DNA of 64,000 bases from an uncultured Duncaniella sp. (GCA_910578515.1 CAJTQR010000001.1:1-64000), one strand, 5' to 3'. Shown: positions 19,372 through 29,099, numbered from the stretch's first letter. Notes: generated by a model not told the origin, from the letters alone. Numbers and translations are program-made.

Positions 19372-20464
19372 TAAAAATTATCCGGTTTCAGAGAGGCGTT
19401 TACCTGCCGAGTGGGAGCACCATGACTGTGTGATGCTTGCGTGGCCTCATGAACTTACTGATTGGTGCTACATGCTGAAGGAAGCCCGTGATTGTTTCGC
19501 ACGTATTATCCATGCCATCGCGCAGGAGGAATGTGTGTTGCTCGTTGGTCCGGCAGGATTGTGTCTCCCTTCGGTTCGAGAATACGCGTTCCCTGCTGAC
19601 CGGGTTAAATTTATTGATATTCCTACTAACGATACTTGGGCACGAGATTTCGGCGGTATTACTGTGGAATCTAATGGCTCTCTTTCTATTCTTGACTTTA
19701 AGTTTAATGGTTGGGGGCTTAAATTTGCCTCTAATCATGACAATCGTATTAACCGTGCGGTTGCCAATCTCTCTGGAACTGATAAGGTTTTTGAGGCGCC
19801 GTTGGAAAACCGCCTGAATTTTGTGCTTGAAGGTGGTTCTATAGAAAGTGACGGATGTGGCACCCTCCTGACAACGTCTGAATGTCTGATGTCGCCGAAC
19901 AGAAACGGAGAATTTGACAGAGAACAGTTAACGTCTTACTTGTCAGAGGCGTTTGGTGTAAATAGGGTTCTTTGGCTTGACCATGGTGCTCTTTCAGGAG
20001 ATGATACAGACAGTCATATAGACACATTAGCACGGTTGGCTCCTCACGATACCATACTTTATGTTGGAGCTGGTGATGACGATGACCCCAATACTCCATC
20101 TCTCCTTCGGATGCGTGAACAACTCTCCTCGTTACGTACAGAATCAGGATTGCCTTACAATCTTGTGGAATTACCTTCACCCGACCCTATATATGATGAG
20201 GATGGTATGCAGCTCCCTGCTACCTATGCGAATTTTTTAATTACTCCAAATAGAATTCTTCTTCCTGTCTATGCACAGTCTCAGAAAGACTTCCTTGCAG
20301 AGCAGATTTTGAAAATCGCTTTCCCTGACCATGAGGTAGTGCCTGTTGACTGTCGGGCTCTCATACAGCAACATGGCTCTCTTCATTGTGTTACCATGCA
20401 GTTCCCGGTTGGAGCTATAGCTGGTATTAAGGATGGGAAATGGGTGGAAAATACGACCCTTTGA
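19364..20464 (+). CDS. aguA: Agmatine deiminase (peptidyl-arginine deiminase family)
   Basis: AguA hydrolyses agmatine to N-carbamoylputrescine and ammonia. The start is the ATG at 19364 (MNNKNYPVSERRLPAEWEHH), 8 nt inside the upstream gene; a TTG at 19358 is possible but less likely. The guanidino-group fold is shown by AEWEHHDCVMLAWP, NDTWARDFGGITV, LEGGSIESDG and DSHIDTLARL with the catalytic His. The nucleophilic cysteine is in GSLHCVTMQFP near the C-terminus. The length of about 366 residues is typical. The gene 22 bp downstream encodes the next enzyme, which makes the substrate assignment firm. Confidence 0.95.
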   Translation: MNNKNYPVSERRLPAEWEHHDCVMLAWPHELTDWCYMLKEARDCFARIIHAIAQEECVLLVGPAGLCLPSVREYAFPADRVKFIDIPTNDTWARDFGGITVESNGSLSILDFKFNGWGLKFASNHDNRINRAVANLSGTDKVFEAPLENRLNFVLEGGSIESDGCGTLLTTSECLMSPNRNGEFDREQLTSYLSEAFGVNRVLWLDHGALSGDDTDSHIDTLARLAPHDTILYVGAGDDDDPNTPSLLRMREQLSSLRTESGLPYNLVELPSPDPIYDEDGMQLPATYANFLITPNRILLPVYAQSQKDFLAEQILKIAFPDHEVVPVDCRALIQQHGSLHCVTMQFPVGAIAGIKDGKWVENTTL

Positions 20465-20485
20465 GATAAACATAATATTTTCGAG

Positions 20486-21361
20486 ATGAAAACAGGTATA
20501 ATTCAGCAACATAACACTTCTGATATTTCTGATAACCGCAATAGACTGGCGCAAAAAGTCCGTTGCCTTGCGACTGATGGCGCACAGTTGGTAGTATTGC
20601 AGGAACTTCATGACTCTCTGTACTTTTGTCAGATAGAAACGGTGGATAATTTTGACTTAGCTATTGAGATTCCTTCGGATGTAACTGATTTTTATGCATC
20701 CTTAGCTAAGGAAAACGGGGTAGTGCTCGTGACATCATTGTTCGAACGCCGTGCTCCTGGACTTTATCATAATACAGCTGTGGTTTTTGATTGCGATGGT
20801 TCAATGGCTGGAAAATATAGGAAGATGCATATACCTGATGACCCCGCTTACTACGAGAAATTCTATTTCACTCCCGGAGACCTTGGCTTTGAACCTATTC
20901 AGACATCTTTAGGTAAATTAGGTGTACTTGTATGCTGGGACCAGTGGTATCCGGAGGCCGCGCGTTTGATGGCGATGAAAGGGGCTGAAATACTGATATA
21001 TCCAACTGCAATAGGTTGGGAGAGTAGCGATATGCCTGATGAGAAAGCTCGTCAACGTGAGGCTTGGATGACGGTTCAACGCGGACATGCAGTGGCAAAT
21101 GGACTTCCTGTAGTGACGGTAAATAGAGTGGGGCATGAGCCGGACCCTTCAGGTATGACTGCTGGCATCAGTTTCTGGGGGTCAAGTTTTGTGGCAGGTC
21201 CGCAAGGAGAGCTGATTTATCTGGCTTCTGAATCAGAGGAAGCGCTTGCTATAGTTGATATTGATATGAAACGTTCGGAGCAGGTGCGCCGTTGGTGGCC
21301 TTTCCTGCGTGACCGTCGTATAGAGAATTACACTGATATAACTCGCAGGTTCATTGATTAA
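20486..21361 (+). CDS. aguB: N-carbamoylputrescine amidase
   Basis: This nitrilase-superfamily amidase converts N-carbamoylputrescine to putrescine, CO2 and ammonia. The catalytic Glu is in VVLQELHDSLYF, the Lys in GKYRKMHIPDDP, and the nucleophile in GVLVCWDQWYPEAARL. The last two blocks are characteristic of AguB rather than other amidases. At 291 residues it has the usual length. With aguA it gives a complete two-step agmatine-to-putrescine route; arginine decarboxylase, the source of agmatine, is not in the window. Confidence 0.96.
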   Translation: MKTGIIQQHNTSDISDNRNRLAQKVRCLATDGAQLVVLQELHDSLYFCQIETVDNFDLAIEIPSDVTDFYASLAKENGVVLVTSLFERRAPGLYHNTAVVFDCDGSMAGKYRKMHIPDDPAYYEKFYFTPGDLGFEPIQTSLGKLGVLVCWDQWYPEAARLMAMKGAEILIYPTAIGWESSDMPDEKARQREAWMTVQRGHAVANGLPVVTVNRVGHEPDPSGMTAGISFWGSSFVAGPQGELIYLASESEEALAIVDIDMKRSEQVRRWWPFLRDRRIENYTDITRRFID

Positions 21362-21863
21362 AACCAGTCCGTTTACTACCTCATCAGGCGATTATCTCGC
21401 TATTCTGATGGGATTATGGTTGCCTCGTTATGGGTGGGTGGTGGCTCTTCCATTGGTTGTTTGCGCTGTAATTGGAGCAACTTTGGATGTCCGTTTCCTT
21501 TTTATCGCCTTGATGCTTCTGTTCATCGTGGTACCGATGCTTATGTCATTCCTCTACACATACTACATGCTTACTCCTGAAGCCAGGAGGGCTGTGACTC
21601 GTAAGGTGGTGGAAATTGACGATGGAAAGACCTTACGATTGGTATATTTACCGCCAGAAAAACCGGTGATGAAAACACCCTTGTTGGGAGTCGACTGTGA
21701 TTCTATGGAATCGGAGGTTGATATTGTTGTCCCTGCATCTGAGGTGATAAAATGGGAGACAATAAAGAAGGTGAAATATAGCTCTAAATTTATAATTTAT
21801 ATTCTTGATACGCCAAGGCTGCAGTTCATCCTTGTGCCGTATGAGGCTATGCCTCGCAAGTGA
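21354..21863 (+). CDS. Predicted membrane protein, unknown function
   Basis: I cannot name this 169-residue protein. Two adjacent hydrophobic helices (about 28-46 and 48-70, rich in Leu, Val and Phe) are followed by a soluble C-terminal domain of about 95 residues. That domain holds a repeating beta pattern (TLRLVYLPPE, SEVDIVVPASEVIKWETIKKV, IIYILDTPRLQFILVP). The layout resembles YcxB-like or PH-like membrane-anchored domains, but that is only an impression. The start is a TTG overlapping aguB by 8 nt; the next in-frame ATG would lose the first part only. It is probably co-transcribed with aguAB. Confidence 0.65.
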   Translation: MIKTSPFTTSSGDYLAILMGLWLPRYGWVVALPLVVCAVIGATLDVRFLFIALMLLFIVVPMLMSFLYTYYMLTPEARRAVTRKVVEIDDGKTLRLVYLPPEKPVMKTPLLGVDCDSMESEVDIVVPASEVIKWETIKKVKYSSKFIIYILDTPRLQFILVPYEAMPRK

Positions 21864-21934
21864 GTGGCAGTAATGTGGCGTAGATAAAAAATCTTAATTC
21901 TAAGGGCTTGTGGTGGATATTTGATGCGATTTGC

Positions 21935-21965
21935 TTGCAAATTATTTTAAAAAGTTCTACCTTTG
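21935..21965 (+). promoter_or_regulatory. Promoter of the acyltransferase operon
   Basis: TTG (21935-21937), a 20-bp spacer and TACCTTTG (21958-21965) match the Bacteroidota consensus exactly. The predicted start near 21972 leaves a leader of about 105 nt before the gene at 22077. I see no strong hairpin in that leader. Confidence 0.75.
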
Positions 21966-22076
21966 ACCCAACTATTGTTTCAACTATTTGGTTTAATATA
22001 TAGGATTGGTTCCTTTCTTGCGTTTTGCAAGTTTGGATTAAACTGAGTTCTAAATAATTTGTAGATAAATAGCGTA

Positions 22077-23246
22077 ATGGACGCACTTCAATACGATTTT
22101 TCAGATATTGCTCCGTATGATGATGACCGGTTTGCCGAGCACATTGCTAAATTGGTAGAACAGCCGGGTTTCGAACATGCTATCCGCTGGGTACTTCCAG
22201 ATGTCGACTATGGTCAATTTGTGGAGAAACTTAGGAATTGTAACACAAAGCATCAGTTCCAGACAAGAATAATGCAGAATTTTCTTGAGGAACTTGAGCG
22301 CCGTACCACAGCAGGTATCACTATTTCGGGAATTGAAAAGATTAAAGCTGATAAAAACTATACTTTTATCACCAATCATCGTGATATAGTTCTTGATGCA
22401 TCTTTCCTCAACCTTTGCTTCCTCCGCAAGGGGTTGCGTACATCTGAAGTAGCTATCGGTGACAATTTGCTTATCTACGATTGGATTACCGACTTAGTGA
22501 AGTTGAATGGTAGTTTCATAGTGAAACGTAATCTCCCTACCCGTCAGGCCCTTGATGCAGCTAAGGAATTGTCAGCATATATACACTTCGCAATCACCCA
22601 GAAGCATGAGAGCGTATGGATTGCGCAGCGTCAAGGACGCGCCAAGGATTCGAGTGACCATACTCAGGAGAGTGTGCTGAAAATGTTATCGCTTGGTGGA
22701 GATGGTCCTATTGCTCGTAGCCTTGCGGAAATAAATATTTTCCCGGTGGCTATTTCCTACGAATTTGACCCCAATGACTATCTGAAGGCTAAGGAATATT
22801 TGATGCGTCATCGTGACCCTGATTTCAAAAAATCGCAGCACGACGACTTATTCTCTATGGAGACTGGCATGCTTAATTATAAAGGACATGTACACATCTC
22901 TTTTGCTTCATGCGTGACTCCATTTTTGGAATCTATACCAGATGGTATGGAGAAGCAGGAAGTGCTTCATCTCATTCGCCATCATATAGACTGCGGTATC
23001 CATGGCGGTTATAAAATATATCCTATTAACTATATTGCCTACGACAGAGCTTTTGATTCGGATATGTATAGTGAACGCTATACTCAACAGGAGGTGGAAC
23101 AAATTTCAAATTATATCGAAGGTCAACTTGACAAGGTTGACGTGCCTGATATAACTCCTCAGGAACGTAATTTTATGCGTACATACATGTATATGATGTA
23201 TGCCAATCCGTTGAGAAATAAGCTTCTCGCCACAGGCTGTTGCTAA
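22077..23246 (+). CDS. 1-acyl-glycerol-3-phosphate acyltransferase-like protein
   Basis: The protein is a PlsC/PlsB-superfamily acyltransferase, probably acting in phospholipid or related lipid assembly at the membrane. The catalytic NHxxxxD-like block is ITNHRDIVLDASFL (about residues 98-111). GSFIVKRNL gives the second acyltransferase motif, VWIAQRQGRAKDSSD the third, and IFPVAISYEFDP the fourth. The 389-residue length exceeds that of classic PlsC (about 240). N- and C-terminal extensions are typical of a Bacteroidota subgroup with no firm assigned substrate. It leads an operon with the phosphoesterase 7 bp downstream and tex. Confidence 0.82.
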   Translation: MDALQYDFSDIAPYDDDRFAEHIAKLVEQPGFEHAIRWVLPDVDYGQFVEKLRNCNTKHQFQTRIMQNFLEELERRTTAGITISGIEKIKADKNYTFITNHRDIVLDASFLNLCFLRKGLRTSEVAIGDNLLIYDWITDLVKLNGSFIVKRNLPTRQALDAAKELSAYIHFAITQKHESVWIAQRQGRAKDSSDHTQESVLKMLSLGGDGPIARSLAEINIFPVAISYEFDPNDYLKAKEYLMRHRDPDFKKSQHDDLFSMETGMLNYKGHVHISFASCVTPFLESIPDGMEKQEVLHLIRHHIDCGIHGGYKIYPINYIAYDRAFDSDMYSERYTQQEVEQISNYIEGQLDKVDVPDITPQERNFMRTYMYMMYANPLRNKLLATGCC

Positions 23247-23253
23247 GACACTT

Positions 23254-24444
23254 ATGAGACTCCCTTTGATTCCGATATTGGTTATTGTGCTTGTCAACCT
23301 TTTGGTTGATTCGTATATCTATAAAGTTTTGAAGCGGAGACTCAAGAGTTTACTGTTGTCACGGCTGCAACTATGGATGTCGGTAGCTTTGTTGGTGCTT
23401 ATAATTGTCACTATACTGTTACCGCGCCGTAATTGTACAAATGGAATGCTATTGGGAATAATGTGGTGTCTCTACACATATTTTTCCTTCTATATTCCCA
23501 AATATATATTTGTAATTGTTGACCTGATAGCTAAGGTCCCCCGGCTTTTTCATCGACATCGTCTCAAATGGCTCTCTTCAATAGGTACTGTTATGGCTGT
23601 GCTTACTTTTGTTGCGATGTGGTGGGGGGCGTTGGTGAACCGTTACGACATTGATATAAAAGAAGTGGATGTGGAAATTCCTAATCTGCCGGCACAGTTT
23701 GACAATTATAAGATAGCACAGATATCGGATTTCCATGTTGGTACCTATGGAAATGATACCTCTTATGTGGCTGACGTCGTGGAACAGGTAAATGCGTTAA
23801 ATCCGGACTTGGTGGTGTTTACCGGCGATATTGTAAATTCCAAAACAGAAGAATTGGAACCGCATGTCAGCCCGTTATCACGTCTGACGGCTCCCGATGG
23901 AGTGTTTTCTATTCTTGGCAATCATGATTATGGTGACTATTCAGAATGGGCATCCCCGCAAGCCAAGCAGGCTAACCGTGACCGTATGATTCAGCTTCAG
24001 AAGGCAATGGGTTGGCAGTTGCTTAACAATGAGACGTCCATAGTGTACCGAGGTTCGGATTCCATAGCGGTGATTGGCGTGGAGAACATAGGTGACCCTC
24101 CATTTCACGTTTACGGCTCATTGCCAAAGGCATATAAGAATCTAAATGACAGTGTGACAAAAATACTGCTGTCGCATAATCCTGCCCATTGGGTTGATTC
24201 TATCTCAGGACATAAAGATGTGAATATCCCTTTGACACTTTCGGGTCATACTCATGCCATGCAGATGGAGATATTGGGATGGTCTCCCGCTGAATATCGT
24301 TATAGGACTTGGGGCGGGCTCTACGCAGATGAGAACAGAGAACATCAACTATATGTTAACATAGGCGTCGGTACTGTCGGTATTCCGTCTCGTATTGGTG
24401 CGACCCCTGAGATTACACTTATCACTCTTAAAAGAACAAACTAA
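23254..24444 (+). CDS. Membrane-anchored metallophosphoesterase
   Basis: The N-terminal third (about 1-135) has several hydrophobic helices. The C-terminal part is a calcineurin-like phosphoesterase with the full set of metal-binding motifs: ISDFHVG, FTGDIVN, LGNHDYGDY, LLSHNP and LSGHTHAMQ. The architecture matches the YkuE/YaeI-type membrane phosphoesterases, some of which act on lipid-linked substrates. The substrate here is unknown. The gene begins 7 bp after the acyltransferase and ends 9 bp before tex, so a lipid-related role would fit its first neighbour. Confidence 0.85.
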   Translation: MRLPLIPILVIVLVNLLVDSYIYKVLKRRLKSLLLSRLQLWMSVALLVLIIVTILLPRRNCTNGMLLGIMWCLYTYFSFYIPKYIFVIVDLIAKVPRLFHRHRLKWLSSIGTVMAVLTFVAMWWGALVNRYDIDIKEVDVEIPNLPAQFDNYKIAQISDFHVGTYGNDTSYVADVVEQVNALNPDLVVFTGDIVNSKTEELEPHVSPLSRLTAPDGVFSILGNHDYGDYSEWASPQAKQANRDRMIQLQKAMGWQLLNNETSIVYRGSDSIAVIGVENIGDPPFHVYGSLPKAYKNLNDSVTKILLSHNPAHWVDSISGHKDVNIPLTLSGHTHAMQMEILGWSPAEYRYRTWGGLYADENREHQLYVNIGVGTVGIPSRIGATPEITLITLKRTN

Positions 24445-24453
24445 CAGATTAGC

Positions 24454-26595
24454 ATGGCGAACATTCACGCTAATATCATTACGAAAGAGCTTGGCTCTTA
24501 TCTGCGCAAACATGTTGCAGCTTGTCTTCGCCTACTTGATGAAGGCGCTACAGTACCTTTCATAGCACGTTATCGTAAAGAAGTAACTGGTGGAATGGAT
24601 GAAGTGATAGTCCGTTCCGTGCAGGAACGTCATTTGGCTCTTACCGAACTTGACAAGCGGAAAGAATATATAATTGATGTAATTAGGGCTGCAGGTGCAC
24701 TCACGGTCGAGTTGGAGGAACGCATAGACGAAACTCTTGATGCCGTAGTGCTTGAAGATATTTACCTCCCGTATAAACCTAAACGTAATACTCGCGCGCA
24801 GGCTGCCCGTTCTCTTGGCTTGGAACCTCTTGCCAAGATTATAATGGCTCAAAATTCATCGGATATCGAACGGCAGGCTAATAAATTTGTCAAAGAAGGA
24901 GTTGAAAGTGCCGATGCTGCGATTGCAGGAGCGGCCGACATTATAGCTGAGTGGGTGAGTGAGAGTGAGAAAGCCCGTAATATAGTGCGTGCGCGTTATC
25001 AACGTTCAGCTACCATTTCATCTAAGGTTGTGGCAGGAAAGGAAGAAGAGGGCAAGAATTATATGAATTATTTTGAGTTCTCAGAACCGCTCCGCACATG
25101 CAATTCCCACCGTTACCTTGCCATACGGAGAGGTGAGGAGGAAGGTGTGCTGAAAGTCTCGATAAACATTGATGATGAGGAGATGATTGACCGTCTCACA
25201 CGTATGTTTGTGAAACCTGGTGCGGCGACTTCGGTTGTAGACGTAGTAAAGGGAGCTGTCAAGGATGGTTATCGGCGTCTTATGCGTCCATCAATTGAGA
25301 CTGAGATAGCTAATGCTACCAAGGAAAAGAGTGATACTGCTGCTATCCAAATGTTTGCTGATAATGTTCGTCAGCTTCTCATGGCATCTCCGCTCGGAAA
25401 GAAAAGAGTGCTTGCGATTGACCCTGGTTTCCGTACCGGATGCAAGATGGTGGCGCTTGATGAACAAGGAAATCTCATGGCTCATGAAGTCATTTTCCCT
25501 ACACCTCCAGCCAACGATTATATCGGGGCAACTGACGCGATATGTTATTTTGTAGACCGTTTCAGGATTGATGCTATCGCAATCGGTAATGGAACTGCCG
25601 GACGTGAGACAGAACGATTCGTGCGCGACATAATGTTTCCACGCAAAGTTCAGATATTTGTAGTGAATGAAAATGGTGCGTCTATTTACTCCGCTTCTGA
25701 CGTGGCTCGTGAAGAATTTCCCAATGAGGATGTGACGGTGAGGGGAGCAGTGTCAATAGGACGTCGTCTTCTCGACCCTCTTGCAGAACTTGTGAAGATT
25801 GACCCTAAATCCATTGGCGTTGGGCAGTATCAGCATGCTGTCAATCAGACTCGTCTGAAGGAATCGTTGGATTACGTTGTGGAAAGTTGCGTTAACACTG
25901 TGGGCGTAAATGTTAATACTGCGTCTAAGCAACTGCTATCGTATGTCTCAGGTATAGGTCCGACCTTGGCAGGAAATATTGTCAAGTATCGTGCAGAAAA
26001 TGGTGATTTCACCGAGCGGGCCCAGCTACTGAATGTTCCGCGTATGGGAGAGAAGGCATTCCAGCAGTGTGCAGGATTTCTTCGTATACCAGGTGGGGTG
26101 AATCCTCTTGATAATACAGCTGTGCACCCGGAGCGATATGCGCTTGTAGAGCAGATGGCTATTGATGCTAAAGCGGATATTAACCGATTGGTACGTGACA
26201 AGAATCTTCTTCATAATATCGAACTTGACAGATATGTGACAAAGGAGGTTGGTCTTCCTACTCTTACTGATATAATTCTGGAGCTTGAGAAGCCAGGGCG
26301 AGACCCACGTTCTATGGCTGAGGAGATTCCGTTCGATGACACAGTGCGAAAGATAGATGATTTGCACCTTGGACAGGAGTTGACAGGAAAAGTAAATAAT
26401 ATTACCGCTTTCGGGGTGTTTGTTGACCTTGGAATGAAGGAAAATGGGCTTGTTCATATTTCTCAGCTTTCCGACCGTTTCATTTCTTCTCCTTCGGAGA
26501 TTGTTTCAATAGGTCAGCGAGTAAAAGTGAAGATATTAGATGTCGATGTTGCGCGCGGTAGGATAGCTCTTACGATGAAAGGAATCCAGCAGTAA
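24454..26595 (+). CDS. tex: Tex-family RNA-binding transcription accessory protein
   Basis: Tex is a conserved cytosolic nucleic-acid-binding protein related to eukaryotic Spt6. Domains appear in the usual order. The Tex N-terminal helical domain contains VPFIARYRKEVTGGMDE. It is followed by a YqgF-like RNase H fold (KRVLAIDPGFRTGCKMVAL, about 320-340), a helix-hairpin-helix block (YVSGIGPTLAGNIVKYR, about 490-510) and a C-terminal S1 domain. The S1 domain (about 640-705) contains GQELTGKVNNITAFGVFVDL and GLVHISQLSDRF. The length of 713 residues is normal. It is the third gene of a compact operon. Confidence 0.97.
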   Translation: MANIHANIITKELGSYLRKHVAACLRLLDEGATVPFIARYRKEVTGGMDEVIVRSVQERHLALTELDKRKEYIIDVIRAAGALTVELEERIDETLDAVVLEDIYLPYKPKRNTRAQAARSLGLEPLAKIIMAQNSSDIERQANKFVKEGVESADAAIAGAADIIAEWVSESEKARNIVRARYQRSATISSKVVAGKEEEGKNYMNYFEFSEPLRTCNSHRYLAIRRGEEEGVLKVSINIDDEEMIDRLTRMFVKPGAATSVVDVVKGAVKDGYRRLMRPSIETEIANATKEKSDTAAIQMFADNVRQLLMASPLGKKRVLAIDPGFRTGCKMVALDEQGNLMAHEVIFPTPPANDYIGATDAICYFVDRFRIDAIAIGNGTAGRETERFVRDIMFPRKVQIFVVNENGASIYSASDVAREEFPNEDVTVRGAVSIGRRLLDPLAELVKIDPKSIGVGQYQHAVNQTRLKESLDYVVESCVNTVGVNVNTASKQLLSYVSGIGPTLAGNIVKYRAENGDFTERAQLLNVPRMGEKAFQQCAGFLRIPGGVNPLDNTAVHPERYALVEQMAIDAKADINRLVRDKNLLHNIELDRYVTKEVGLPTLTDIILELEKPGRDPRSMAEEIPFDDTVRKIDDLHLGQELTGKVNNITAFGVFVDLGMKENGLVHISQLSDRFISSPSEIVSIGQRVKVKILDVDVARGRIALTMKGIQQ

Positions 26596-26658
26596 CATTT
26601 TAATGATGTGAAACGTTTTGGTATAAATATATAATAGAAAATAAACGCAAATTTCAGA

Positions 26659-27060
26659 ATGGAAACAGCTACACCATGTACCATTGGATTAGGAAGTAAT
26701 ACTGATGATAAAGAGTATCAAATCAAAGAAGCTATTGAGTTTTTGCTCGGTACCTTGAAAAAATGTACTGTATCTTCAGTTTACGAGTCTGAAGCATTCA
26801 ATGGGAAAGACGCTTCTTATCTCAATGCAGTGGTTCACGGCTATAGTACATCCAGCTATGAGGATACTCTAAAAACTCTGAAAACTTGGGAATCAGACCA
26901 TGGTCGTACCGAGGTGGAGACTTTTGAGGGTGTTATTCCGATTGACCTTGATTTGGTGATATGGAATTCGCGTATCATGCGTCCGAAGGACTTTGAGCGT
27001 CACTACTTCAATCAGGGTTATCGTGAGTTGTTGGCGCAGGGAGCTTTCCAGTCGGAGTAA
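26659..27060 (+). CDS. HPPK (FolK)-like protein lacking a catalytic arginine
   Basis: HPPK pyrophosphorylates 6-hydroxymethyl-dihydropterin in folate synthesis. This 133-residue protein has the family GLGSN start, SSVYESEAFNG, the YLNAVV strand and the metal-binding IDLDLV (Asp96 and Asp98). It differs where E. coli HPPK has RWGPRTLDLD: here the sequence is FEGVIPIDLD, so the conserved Arg92 is Ile93 and the preceding Pro is Val. Arg84 is Glu85. It is also shorter than typical (about 160). It may be a divergent active enzyme or a homologue that lost or changed activity. It sits 63 bp after tex. Confidence 0.7.
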   Translation: METATPCTIGLGSNTDDKEYQIKEAIEFLLGTLKKCTVSSVYESEAFNGKDASYLNAVVHGYSTSSYEDTLKTLKTWESDHGRTEVETFEGVIPIDLDLVIWNSRIMRPKDFERHYFNQGYRELLAQGAFQSE

Positions 27061-27107
27061 GAGAATACAGAATACCAATTTGTTGGTTGATATATCCGAT
27101 TAGATTG

Positions 27108-29099
27108 CTATTCGAATATCAGTGGATTGTTACGAAGAGTTCTGATTGGAATTTGTGCATCAATTAGTTCGTTGGCATATCTGTTGTGTCGGCGCAGGTG
27201 TATGTCGGCACTTAGTACTATAGTGTCGGCATTTACTGAATCCTGAAATTCTTTTATGTCCCCTGTGAATCCACGTGTTACCAAAGCATAGTCTATTTGT
27301 GGAGCATAGCTTTTCATATGTATTGGGCTATTTGCTATAAGTATGGTTTTTCCTTTGGCGTGAAGCAGATTGCCATTTCGGGCGATTTCATGAGACTTGT
27401 ATATATCAGGCATGAGCGTTATAGAGTCTATGCCACGACGTGACATATATCGCTGATACTTTCGTTCCATCTTGGCTTTTACTTCTGTTTTTTTGATTCG
27501 GTGGGCTGTGGTTACAAGCCAAAGCGTTTTTCTATCCTTGAGCAATACTGACGTTTCAGAATGAGAGGGAATGATATACATGGCTTGGTCTGTGAAAATA
27601 TCATGGTCAAAACGCATTAGCAGAATCGTTACAAGAGCAGTGACGCACCCAGATACTAACCAGACATATCTACGTTTATAAAGATATAGTATAATAAATG
27701 CGAGTACGATGAAATACAAGGTTACAGGTAGCAATCCTATTATAATTCCGTCTATATGTGCTCCCGGCAAAGATGCTGTGAATCCTGCTATACTGATTAT
27801 TGCATTGTAGATATGGTCGAGCATATACTCAAGCCATGGTATATTTACATGTAGATATCCGGCAATTACCAATATTATACCTCCTCCCAAAAGAAATGGT
27901 AGCAACAGAGAGATTGCAACGTTGGTGAAAAGAAAGTATATTGGAAAAAATCCGAAATAGAATGCGCTTATAATTCCAGTCCCTATCATGGCTGATATTG
28001 CCACGGAAAAGTATGATACGATGATGTGAAGTGTTCGGTTTGATTGTGGGATTGGATTTATTTTATTAGCTAAAAGCAGAATGCTTGCCACTGCAATGAA
28101 CGATAGTTGAAAACCGATGGTGAATATTGCGTGTGGAGTAAATAGCAGTATAATGATTGCAGCAAAACACAATGAGTTGAACGGGTTTCTGATACGTTCC
28201 AAAAATGTGGCAGCCAAAAGCAGTGTCGCCATTATTACAGCTCTCACTACTGAAGGCGACAATCCGGTCATGATAGCGAAGAGCCAGAGTATAACAATTG
28301 TAATTACAATTCTTGTTCCTTTCATTCCTGCTATTTTCAGTGGAATAAGCATAATGAATATAACCCACGATATAATTCCAACATGAAGGCCGCTTAATGC
28401 AAGTATATGGGCAAGTCCGGTGATAGAAAATACGTCGCGGATATCAGGTGCAAGGAAACTTCGGTCTCCTGTAAGAGTTGTGATGAGGAAATCTTTCGTT
28501 CCACTTGATAAATTTGTCATGGCAATCTTCCGTGTCACATTCGCTCGCATACGGAAAATGGAATTGAGTATACCTGGCTCAGGATAGACTATTTTGATAT
28601 TTTCTGGTTCAGCCATACCTTCCGCAATTACACCTTGTAGCCTCAAAGGTCTGTTATAGTCTATTTCATCCGGTAGATAGGTTTCATCACGTAGGGGCGA
28701 AAGGGTAGAATGGAACATAATTCTATCTCTTTCATCGAATATTGGAAGGAAAGAAGGCACGAATATCTTCGCCAGAAATGGTCGGCAATAATTGTTGTCA
28801 GCGCTATCGATGCTTACAATTAGACTCCTGGATGAATCATATTCCTTGATTTCCTTGACGACTCCGGAATAATTAGCCTCATCGGCTTGAAAACTGTTGA
28901 ACGGGTCAGGTGCAAGGACAAGCGATATTATAAACCCCATGATTCCGGATAATGTTATTATAGCCATACTGTATAGCTTTCGAAATAACATTATTATTGT
29001 CATAGCCAATGGTAATAATATAACAATCGCGCTGATACCGAAAGATTGTAATAATATTCCGGCAATCAGTGCGATTGTTATAGGAAGGAGAGGTGGCAT
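27108..29099 (-). CDS. ComEC/Rec2-family membrane protein with a reduced C-terminus
   Basis: ComEC forms the inner-membrane channel for DNA uptake in naturally transformable bacteria. The 663-residue protein has an N-terminal DUF4131-like part and a large hydrophobic Competence domain (about 210-480), including the signature GLAHILALSGLHVGIISW. The C-terminus (about 500-663) sits where other ComEC proteins have a metallo-beta-lactamase domain. I see no HxHxDH motif, so the nuclease-like site is absent. This reduced form seems common in Bacteroidales, and a DNA-uptake role is not established there. It is last in the aroE-yeiH-comEC run, convergent with folK. Confidence 0.85.
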   Translation of the reverse strand: MPPLLPITIALIAGILLQSFGISAIVILLPLAMTIIMLFRKLYSMAIITLSGIMGFIISLVLAPDPFNSFQADEANYSGVVKEIKEYDSSRSLIVSIDSADNNYCRPFLAKIFVPSFLPIFDERDRIMFHSTLSPLRDETYLPDEIDYNRPLRLQGVIAEGMAEPENIKIVYPEPGILNSIFRMRANVTRKIAMTNLSSGTKDFLITTLTGDRSFLAPDIRDVFSITGLAHILALSGLHVGIISWVIFIMLIPLKIAGMKGTRIVITIVILWLFAIMTGLSPSVVRAVIMATLLLAATFLERIRNPFNSLCFAAIIILLFTPHAIFTIGFQLSFIAVASILLLANKINPIPQSNRTLHIIVSYFSVAISAMIGTGIISAFYFGFFPIYFLFTNVAISLLLPFLLGGGIILVIAGYLHVNIPWLEYMLDHIYNAIISIAGFTASLPGAHIDGIIIGLLPVTLYFIVLAFIILYLYKRRYVWLVSGCVTALVTILLMRFDHDIFTDQAMYIIPSHSETSVLLKDRKTLWLVTTAHRIKKTEVKAKMERKYQRYMSRRGIDSITLMPDIYKSHEIARNGNLLHAKGKTILIANSPIHMKSYAPQIDYALVTRGFTGDIKEFQDSVNADTIVLSADIHLRRHNRYANELIDAQIPIRTLRNNPLIFE

